Origin: Perca fluviatilis
Lineage: Eukaryota > Chordata > Actinopteri > Perciformes > Percidae
NCBI RefSeq assembly: GCF_010015445.1
Contig: NC_053115.1
Span: 11,827,524-11,891,523 of the forward strand
Direction of reading: 5' to 3'
DNA: 64,000 nt
Positions 52,157-62,457 of the stretch are shown here, piece after piece. A program made the position numbers and the translations under genes. Within the stretch, counting starts at the first letter, position 1. Every line of letters starts with the position of its first letter. The notes beneath the pieces are model-generated. The model saw only the letters and a list, made by a program, of their open reading frames with translations, was not told the origin of the DNA and did not search any database.

Positions 52157-52627
52157 GTCAGTACCCGAGGTCAGTACAGCTCAGTACAACAGCGCCCTCT
52201 AGAGTCACAGAATTCGACAGGTCACAGCATTTGGTGCTATTACATTCATTTATGAACAGTTTCAAACATCTGGCCAACTCCACGGATATAAGTGGATGTA
52301 CACAAAATGCAAATAGAATGGATTAAACATAAGGAAAGAGGATGTTTGATTAATTCTACGTCGTAGTCTAGATCCAAGATCCAGAATGAGGAGACGGCTC
52401 CGTCGCCGAAACTACTTTGCTAAAGGGCCTTATTTTATGAAAACAAATCTAGAGTTTAGGGAGCACATGAAACTAAACTTTAGATTTGCTTTGCTCATGT
52501 CCCCTTAGGGGCTCCGTACGCATCACTAGCAAGCGAATTCTGCATTCAACTAATATCGATTGTCCGTCATTACAAAAAAAGTCAAAGAATTAAGTGAAAG
52601 ACAAAAGTAAAAGAAAAAAGGACTTAC

Positions 52628-52800
52628 CTATTAGGCTGCAACAGTTCTGTTTTGCTTCGACTCTTCCTGTTCAGGTAGCTCAGAGTATAGACTAATAATA
52701 TACAGTCTATGGCTCAGAGTCAATGACGCACTGAAGCAGAGATCAGCAGTCCGCCTTTCAGAAACACTGACGCCTTCATTTGTCCCACTGGAGCTCAATC
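52628..52800 (-). promoter_or_regulatory. Orphan duplicate of the RING-gene 5' UTR exon and promoter
   Basis: Matches 39,541-39,690, including an intact donor (GCCTAATAG|GTAAGT, exon end 52,628). No RING coding exon follows; the next minus-strand coding exon with a free acceptor is mini-lipin exon 1 at 47,481, 5.1 kb away. A 26-bp insertion interrupts the exon or promoter. Confidence 0.6.
52686..52711. mobile_element. 26-bp palindromic insertion with 8-bp direct repeat
   Basis: ATAGACT and AGTCTAT frame a 10-nt AT-only core with one C. The 8-mer GCTCAGAG stands on both sides (52,678-52,685, 52,712-52,719) but only once in unit 1, where the insertion is missing. Confidence 0.75.
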
Positions 52801-52849
52801 TTGGGCAGCATGCTTCCGCCTGACTTCATACTGGTATATCAGCATGTTA

Positions 52850-53488
52850 AAAGGGGAACACCACCTAAATGAAGAATTCCAATTGGTTATTTCCATGGCC
52901 TAGGAAAGTTCAATCAATATTTGTGAACATGAATCTCTCAAAGCCTGAAACCAGAGAAGTAAGTCTCAAACTTGTGATGTCATCAAGTATAAAGTCTGGA
53001 GCTGCTCCAGAGACAATGAAAGGGAGACTGTTTTTCTTTTCTTTCTCTTTTATACCCAAATGAGCTTTATTCTGTTGTAGTGCTCTCTTTTCTGAAACAG
53101 AAAATGTTCATATACTCAGAACATTCCCCTGGGTGCTCTGTGTCATATACCATTTTTCCCCAATCCATTGGCTATCGATTGGAGCGATTACAGACTTTAT
53201 GCTTGATGACATCGCAAATTTAAGTTTCTGGACTTGTTCATGTTTACATGTAAATTCAGATGGATTTTGATTGTCAGTGTTTCTATTGTTCATCAAATCG
53301 CTCTGAAAGTGATCCCAATGATAATGTCCCACTGTCATAGTTATATTGTTGGTGTGTACTCATCCACTTGAGTTAGAATGATTTTTAAAACTACATTTTA
53401 AAAGTTATCATTATAGTTATCATTCTTGGTGTGGACAGCCTTTTTAGGAATAACATGAATGGGTTTTTAAAATGGGCGTAGTTCCTCT
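52850..53488. mobile_element. TA-flanked TIR element (copy in unit 2)
   Basis: Orthologous to 39,798-40,456, same ends, with small indels. Confidence 0.65.
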
Positions 53489-53507
53489 TTAAGTACCTCT
53501 TGCTTAG

Positions 53508-53518
53508 TTTATTTTATT
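53508..53518 (-). terminator. Candidate lipin polyadenylation signals (unit 2)
   Basis: Overlapping AATAAA pair on the minus strand, conserved with 40,475-40,485. Confidence 0.4.
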
Positions 53519-55043
53519 GCAAAAACTATTAGACTATTAGTAAGAATGCAAAAAAATAAACAGTGATAGCAATTGGGAATTTTAATTTGTCTCTTTTAAT
53601 TAAGTACAAAAGAAAAGAAAAAAAGTACATTGAATGTAAATATCAATCATTTCACACTGACAAAGATAACAGGTGGTGCTTTATTTTAAATTTATATATT
53701 TCTATACAATTGGTTTAAAAAGTAACAGCAAAATCCTCAGCTCCAATGCATTTCCACATATTTGGATGATAAGATATGCAAAAAACAATAAATATAACAG
53801 TCATTATAGTACAAAGGCACGGCGCCAGGCTAAACCACTACTGTTCCCCTCCAAGGTCTGTTTACACTAAATAAAAATAAAAAGTGATGTCTGCCTGGCC
53901 CACCTCCGCATTTATGTAGTGTACAAACACTTCTAAACTTGGTATTACGGTACCTGAAAGGAAGGTATGTTGTAGTTTCACAATGATCATCTGCTCAGAT
54001 CGTGTATTGCAGTCCTCAGGTATTAAGAAAAAATACTGCTATTGTCCCTTACAACCAACTCATACTCCATATTCATCTGCAGGCTTTGATTTAGCAGTTA
54101 CCGCACCTTATAGCTAGCTTCCCATTCAAAGCTCTGATTACTTAGGACTCAGGTGAGTCAAATGTAAACAGAAAACATTGCTGCTTGACAAAAACAGAAT
54201 ATAGCTCAACATTGCTCAGGGCGAAACCCAGTTATCTCGTACTTATTAGGGTCAAACAGACTTTAAATAATCCAAAGCTTTTTAAACACATTCTCACACC
54301 ATATTTGGTTGCTTGGTACATGGAGCTATAGAAACCCTCCCTCCACTAGATACAATCTCAACTGAATGAAGGATAACAGGTTTGTTTTGTAGCTGTGTGT
54401 ACTTGGGTCTATTTGAACTCAGAGCATGAGCTCAGAGCAGTGACCTGACAATTTCCAGGTCAGTCACAGAAAACAGGCAATAGTTTTATGTATGTGCAGA
54501 ATTTAGGCATCACTAATATACAATACGTATCTAATACAACTACATTTTTATACAAATGTGTTTTTGGTAAGTATTTGGAGCTGAAATGTGCGACAGTGTT
54601 CTACTAATACAATTCAAATCCATATTTTGGAATGACTATGATACTGGATACGACACACAATAACAAAAAACTAAAACAGTCCAAGGGCATATTTGTCCAG
54701 TTGTGTCATGTTCATTGTAGGATTTACACATTAAAATAGCTAAATATTGTGTGCACTGAGATTAAGTACTGCATAATGTTTTTACACTTAAGTTTGAAAT
54801 GTTGAGTCCATGCATATTATGATTTAATTTGGCTCGATCTTTATTAGACGGGACAGTCGCCTCTTTCTGTTCCAGTTTATTCAGTGTCTTGTAAACAGGC
54901 ACTATAGTTGGCAGGTCTATCAAAGGCAGTATTCAGGCATTCTGGGAAGTCTTATGCCTTTCAGGGGAAAAAAAAAAGTAAACAAAGAGAGTATATATGC
55001 TTGCTATAAAACTTGTGTGTGTGGTGTAGATGTGGGTGTGTGT

Positions 55044-57372
55044 CTACAGTAGTGCATCCAGGTCCAGTTCTGGCAGAGGCTCCTTCCAATAGGAGAAACT
55101 GCTGTACTCGGGACAGTCCAAAGCAGAGGATGTGCTGCTCCCGACAGACAGCATGGGGAAGAAATGTTCCACCAATTCACTGAGTTGGCTGTACCTGCAA
55201 AATGCAAAACGCACACGCACACACAAATGTAGTTTTGTCAGAATTTTTCAAAGCCTAAAAAGGGTGGAAAGGGTGTTTATATCTGTGTTCTGTTGCACAC
55301 TTACGAGGACTTGTTGACTTTACTCCTCTCCTGGATGAGTTCTCCTTTTGGGTTGACGGTAAATAACCTGGTATCAGGCACCCCAACCTGCTTGTAGGCA
55401 TAAGCATCCTGCAAGATGTAAGGTAGCAAAACAATACAGTCACACAGAGTAGCTTCAGTGGGACTTTAACCTTTCCAGTATCTATGTAAACTAAAACGAC
55501 TGTTTGGCTGTTATAGCACTCATCCATAATCATAAAACATTAGCCAGTGTTTACTTTATATCCAACAAGCAAACCCCAGCATCCCCCTGCTGGAGTGCAT
55601 AACAGGAAGTGTATATTGAAAATAATATGTAAAAACATCTAAAACCCATGGGTGTGTTCTTTGCCTTTTTCCTAACCGGCATGATCTCTCTGTGATTATG
55701 TACACACAGGTTTGTGCCAGAGGCTAAAATCATTGCCAAATATGCAACCTGGAATAGCTTGACTGAAAACACTTGTTGCTGAAGGTTATGGCTGTATTAA
55801 GAGCTAGTCTGCAGTGTTGCTTACGTTAGTCCTGTTGCCAAAGGCCGCGTAGAAGGGCTCTCTCTGTGGGTTGAACAGGTCCTTGATGTCACTGAGACAG
55901 GCAATTTTAAACACCTCCGGCTTCTTCTCAATAACCTCTCTGCACAGGTCAGGACATTACACATAGTCAAAATGGACATCTGTATTATTAAAGTGTTTGT
56001 CTCTTTGCATACATTTATGTATTTCATACAGTGGAGTGGCCCCACACACACATGCAAGCACAAAACACATGTTGTGAACCAAATTGCCCCTTGGGGACAT
56101 TAAAGATATTTCAACTTTAACTCAACTTCAACCCCCAACAAACTTCCACATGAAAACAGAGATGTGGCATAGCCAAGTCCAGTGCATTCAGTTAACGCTA
56201 CAGTGTATTAGTGGGAAACTATCTGTAAAGTTGTATTAGTAGTATTTGTTACCTGTGTAGTGCTGAAAAGAGGCTGCTTGGGGCCAACAGTACAGGGCCT
56301 TGAGGGAGGACAATGCCTTGGTCATTGACCCACTGAAGGTAGTCCTTAGTGATGGCAGCCATACCTATGGCCCGTGCTGAACAATACAGGAACTTATAGC
56401 CATTTCTGCAATGAAAGGAGTGACCATATTAACATTTTAGTTTCATAACATGGAATAAGAAGAATGTGGAGTTTTCCACTTTTACTGCTTGTAATTGAGT
56501 TGACCTACAGCATTAAGTCACCGAATAGTTGCGTCAATACTTTCCACAACACATATGTAATGTATATCCTATTTCTCTGGATTTGTGTAACATAAGATTA
56601 GCATTTCAAATAGAATCCAATCTTTTTCAATTAACTGAACAGCTGAGCTCGTTTTAAAAGCACAACATAAGGCGTATGAAAATGGAGACAAACAGGGAAA
56701 CATCTGGCAATGCAGATTAGCGACTCGGCTGCAACTAATATTACATCAGAATCAAATCATCAGCAGTGGATCTGATCTGCTTTTGCTTGTTAAGGTGCGA
56801 GTAATGTGTGTAAAAGTTCAGTAAAATGACCTGGTAACAAAGGAAATAATAATTTTGCCAATAATATTTTCCAAACAAGTCATTTTACATACTGGTGTAT
56901 TTTGTGGTAGAGTTTGGCGATGCCTTTGTGTGTCCAGTCTTTTCCAAACTGAGGTAGAATGTGACCCAGAGCATCAGACCTGCAGCAGACAGACAGTGAA
57001 GACTCATAATACTGTAACTATGTAGGTTCAAACAATGTTCCACAGCACATCTTTAATAGTGATAGAACTATGAATTGCTTTGGATACAATGGTCTATTGG
57101 GCTATATATACACCATAGCGTGCAAGGAAACAGTTGTTTTTACTTAGTGATGGTGCCGTCTATGTCTGATATGATGACTCGATCGTCCCACTTCCACAGG
57201 TAGATGGCAGCCTCACAGCGGCAGGTGCCTTGGTATTGTGTGGTCACACTGAACACCACCTTGTTGGCTCCCTCACGCAGGTTTAACTTCTCCTGGTTAT
57301 GAGAAAGGAGAGTTAGCTAAAGTGGACAGAGTGGTCATCCTCTACATACATTAAACATTTATGTGGGCATCT

Positions 57373-57418
<46 letters not shown>

Positions 57419-60400
57419 CTCTTACTATCTGATTAGAGGTCAGACGTAGTGATTTGCGGTACATCTGGGTGATACACTGAGTGGCGCTGAGGGTTTCTGT
57501 TGATAGGCTGGAAGGAATCATGGCTTTTCGGCCGAGGCCCGCCACTTCATCACTGTCGATGTCATCCAACGTGGCTCTGGAGAAACAACACACAAGTCAA
57601 TTAACACCTTGTGTTGGGCTTAGATTTCACTGTCACAGCGTATTTATTGATAAACTCCCCAACACTCAACATGGTGATCTGTATCAGTGATTGGCTGTCA
57701 CATATCTTAAACTTTAGTTTTGTCAAACGCTGACATAGCTGCTCATCATGACAACTGAATATAGGATAGAATATTTATTGAGTGATGCACCATATGGACA
57801 GAGTTTGAGCACACTCTGGTGGTGCAAAGGTAAACTACATAATGATAGTTTGATTGATACACAAAATGTCTTAGGATAAAAGGATAAAAATCATTTTGCC
57901 CCATTTATCAGTTCTTGTGTTGTGGTGCATATGTGAGAAGACTCTTCAGTTATGTAGAGGATCCATCTAAAGGTGACTTGCACCCTCTCAAAAATGTAAC
58001 TACAAGTACAAGCTATGAGAAGTTTGCAGAGCGCAACAACTGATTGGTTTACTTTGACTGCTTTGTGTTTTCTTCTTTTGTGTTTGTCTATAGGACATAG
58101 AGTTTAAAGTAATTCAGTAGACGTGATACAAGTACCTACAAAATTATAAATCTGACATTTGGCTGCCTGGTGAGCTACAGAAAAAAGCCAGTATTTCTGG
58201 CCAAAATGTTGGCTTTTATTTACAGAATTGTTCAAGTATGTGCATTATATGTTGTTATTAATAAATATATATATTTATTTATTTATTTATTATATACAAC
58301 CAAAAAACAAAACAAAATAAAAGATTAATAAACATGTACTGGCAGTCCTTGTATTAGTCTTTTCAGCAGTACATTTGAATGTCCTTAAGTACACTCAAAC
58401 ATTACAAAAGAAAGCTGTAGATTAGCGGGACCAGATTCCAACTAAACACAGCACATAAGCTTCCTTAACTGGTGTTAGATCATTGCTTAGTGAGGCGACT
58501 TACTTTACTGTGGAAGAAACTATTGCCAGCGGCTCCTCTTGCTCCTCCTTTAAGTTCTTTTGCTGAAAAACAAGAAGATTCCATTATCAGGTACATTCTA
58601 ACCAACAACAACGTCAAGTAGCCAACGTGGGATCATGACTTTGTGTAAACCTACATGCCGACGTTCTTAAGCTAAGTGGCGTGTTATCTGTACTGCATTT
58701 TGAGCTATCCGCATGTATGTCTACGCTGTATACAGCGGGCGTAAACATACACGCCACTGCTGTGTTGACGCCGTCTTGCCGCCGTCTTGCCGCCGTCTTG
58801 CCGCCGTCTTGCCGTGTTATCGCGAGAAGAAAGCTACGGTTGGGTTTAGGAAAAGAAAAATGGGGTTGGCTTTAAGGAAACGCCACACGCGGGACACGAT
58901 CCCCGCTCTCCTCCTGGGTCAAAGTCCTGTGTTTTACCCATCCGCCACCCCAACCAACCAACCTCCCTATGCAGATTCTCGCCCTTTCATACTACTTGCT
59001 ACGGCGTGACTTCACACGCAATCACAAGGTAATGTAAGTCAATGGAGGCCAAACGGCTTTGATAAACATGCGAGTATGCATCTTGATAACACGGCAATAA
59101 TGGCATACGAATTGGCGTGTCATACATACGCCATTCATGAGATCAGTCTGAAGTAGCCATGGTGTTTTTTTTTTTTTTTTTACAAAACAGACCAGTTGCT
59201 TCTTCCTGTACCTAACCCTTCAATCACTTAGCATAAAACCAACCCAAGCTATGCAATGGAGATTATTGCATGTAATCGTTGCAGGTGCACAGATGTAACA
59301 ATTCCTTTCTTGCAGGTACACCATTAGCAGGAATTTCTAAGAATGTACCTGATTATTGTCCATGTCTCTTCTCCTCCAGAACCACCAGCGTCCAGACTTT
59401 TTGGGCATCTTGTCCTTCACCAGCCGCTCTATCGTACTCTATACGAGTAACACACACAAAAAGGAAGGCAACGCATATACAGTATGAATCCTGTCAACAT
59501 AACTACGATCTTACCTGCCTTGTGTTGTTAACTCGTGAATCAATAACAAAAATAACTTGGTGATCAGTTTGATTAATGATTGTAACTGAACACGAAGGAA
59601 GCCTAATTCATTTACATGACTGATGTTGAGGTGGATAAGTGTTGAAACAATAAAATACCTTTGGAAGGCTTTTCTGGAACGTTGTCATTGACAAGACCAT
59701 TGGAGCAGCCACTGCCCAATTATAATAGCTGTGAAAGATGAAAGCCAGTTGATGAACAATCATGGACATGAACAGTTAAAACAACATTTTGTAATGCATT
59801 GCAATTATATAAGTAAACAAATCCCAATCTTACTTGGAGTTGATGCAGATCACAAGGTTTGGATCCTCAATGATTCCTGGATTTTTGGCAAAATCCTGGT
59901 AGGTCACAATGTGCGCCATAAACTTTTCTGGATTAACGGCAAAAGCAAAACGACAACTGATTTGGCTCCACCGGGAGAACCTGCCCAATCCTTCATGTCC
60001 CAGTACATATCGCAGACACAGACCAGCAGCACACATTCACTCTCACTTACCTTTAGTGATTTGGCTGGTGTCGCCCTCTTGTCCGCAGAGGGACATGCTG
60101 ATGTCCATGTTGTAGGAGGTGGAATCGGACAGGTACTCTGTACCGCTGTCCATGGCCCCGCTGCCCACTGACTGAGGCGACTGGCTCCCTGAGCAGGAGC
60201 CCTGCTCCGCCCCGTGCTGAGAAGCTCCCTCTGTCTCACTACCAGGGACAACAGACACTCAAGGTTTTTAACACTTCATAGACGGCACAGCACACTCTAT
60301 TGGAGGGGTTTCAATGGTAATCTGTCACTGTGGAGATTACCGCCTTTTTAAGTGTTTAAACATCGCACACATTTTTCTTTGTCATTCTAAGATGGGGATT

Positions 60401-62413
60401 TCATATAGGGTTGGGTACCGAACCCTGTACTTTTACCGGTACCGACGGAATCACCGAGTATTTGTTCACGTAAAATCAAATGGTGCCAAATTTCGGTACC
60501 TGAGAGCGTGTAAGCGCAAGTGCAAGCTTATCTGTCCTCTCTGCATGTTGACAGAGAGTGGAGCTTCCACATACACACGCAGAGGTGCGGAAGGAGCAAA
60601 CCATGTCGGCTCTGCAGTTTTGTTGAAGTCACAGCGAGTAACGGCAATGCCGATAAAGTGGTTTCAAGTGTGGTTACAGTTTTTCAAAACTTCACGCAGA
60701 CACTTTTCATTGTGATACGAAATTACTGGCGAGCCGAAAGCGGTCGCTGTGCTGTTGACGTTACACTTCCTGTGAGACAAGCAGGCACAACAGTGGTTTA
60801 TATGCCCAGGGGTTTGTCTGACGGGCTGAGGTTGTAAGGCAAGACAACTTTATTTCTACAGCACCTTTCCGCAACAAGGCAATTCAAAGTGCTTTACATT
60901 ATTAATTGATGAAACATTAAAGAGCAATTAAAAACGGTCATGATGAAAATAAAACCGGCTAAAGAAGAATAATATACAAATACAAGAATAAAATCTGAAT
61001 AATTATTCAATTTAATAGGTTGTAGGGACGGGTTTGGGAGGAGAGAAGGAGGGGTTTTATTTTTATTTAATTTCTGTCAGTGTAAAATATTCTAAATAAA
61101 TAACATAATGTTCTAAGTAAACAGGATAAATAGGTTTGGAATTATTTTTACAACAGAATTTTTTTTTTTTTTTTGTAATTACAGAGGGAAAAAAGTACTG
61201 TTGGGTACCGGGAACCGAATTTCAGGTACCGGTATCGGTACTGATATTGGTTCAGATGGTACCCAACCCTAATTTCATATATAAATTAAAAATGAGTCAC
61301 TTCTTATGTGTCTTTTTACCTCTTGGGGAAGTAGAGTGCAGCCACCTCAGGTTCCAACGTGGTCAGATCATCCAAGTAAATATCTGTTGGTCCTAGATGG
61401 TGATTACGTTTACCTGCAACATAAATTACTGGTGAACAATGAGATAGTGATTTTTTTTTTTTTTAAACCACAAAAAGGTCTAGAATGAGACTTTGAACAC
61501 ACCTTTAGTTTAAGGACACAAGCTAAAAAGTAACTTAGCTTAGTAGCTTAGTAACTGAGCTTAGAAAAATACTTCACCTTTCTTCTTGTCCTGTTGCTCT
61601 ACTTTGGAGGATGCCTCAGAAGGGTTCGCTAACCCCTCTGTTTTGTTGGTTAGTGAGCCTCCCGCTGACCCTTCAGTCCCTCCAGGTCCACAGTCCTCCT
61701 CCCCTACCTCAGCACAGGGATCTATCCCAGTGTCCCCCTCGCTGACAGGGGCACTACTGGTGGAACCCTGTTCACATTGCACCGATAAGGTACCCTGCGG
61801 TTGTGGATTTGATAACTCTGTACTACTTGGACTTGTTGCAGTGATTGTGCAGTCTTTGCTCTCATTAATGAGTTTTATTCGTGCGTTGTTTGGTTTGCTC
61901 ACACTGTCAGTCACAGTGCTATTATGAACAACACTGATCGTGCTTTCTTTGCTAGCAAGATAATCTGTACCGTTAATTAGATTAGCTGAAGAAGAAGATG
62001 ATGATTCTCTGTTCTCCTCTTCCCTGAATGTGAATTCAAGTGCCTGTGTTGAGTCCACATTAGTCTCCGCTGAAGACTTGGAGAGGTCAGTGGGGGTTGA
62101 ATGGGTAGTGTAAGAGTTTTCCTCCATATATAATGGGTCGGTTTGCATAGTGTCGCTACCTAGGTCTGGGGAATGAGTCCTGGGCTGTGGCCGGACCACT
62201 GTTACACTGCCCACTCTGCCACAGCTGATCACAGGCTCATAGTCCTTGTCAAAGGAGTCCTGTCTCTTAATGGTGCGGAAATGAGAACGGTTGGAAGGGG
62301 AGATATGTTGTAACTCCACTGGTGTCCTTTCAGATTGACACAGCTGTGAGGGGGAGAGGAGAGACAGCAATTTTAAACAGTGTGTCAGCATGATATTCTC
62401 AAAATCTACAGCA

Positions 62414-62457
<44 letters not shown>

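Larger units (their letters stand above)
50655..52245. mobile_element. Long-arm inverted-repeat element, interrupted by a hAT
   Basis: About 200 bp from GCACCAAATTCTGTGACCTG (50,665) to TACTTACTGAAATTC (50,855) recurs inverted from 51,258 to 52,235. The right arm is split by the hAT at 51,359. Arms of this length fit a foldback or Mutator-like MITE. No flanking duplication was identified. Confidence 0.7.
39423..52517. repeat. Segmental duplication, unit 1
   Basis: Collinear with 52,518-64,000: both begin AGCAAGCGAA, then share the RING 5' UTR exon, a TIR element, the lipin 3' UTR and the lipin exons with their introns. Long exact runs persist through introns, but indels and substitutions are frequent, so the copies are not identical haplotype artefacts at first sight. 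Unit 1 also carries insertions absent from unit 2 and an internal deletion. Homology of 47,490-52,517 to unit 2 cannot be tested because unit 2 leaves the window. Confidence 0.9.

Noticed and set aside
58681..59009. 98-codon ORF in lipin intron 11
   Set aside because: Within a dispersed repeat and built partly on the 11-bp tandem repeat.
60314..60837. 133- and 105-codon plus-strand ORFs in lipin intron 7
   Set aside because: They lie in and across the border of a non-autonomous hAT with a defined target duplication and show no transposase motifs.
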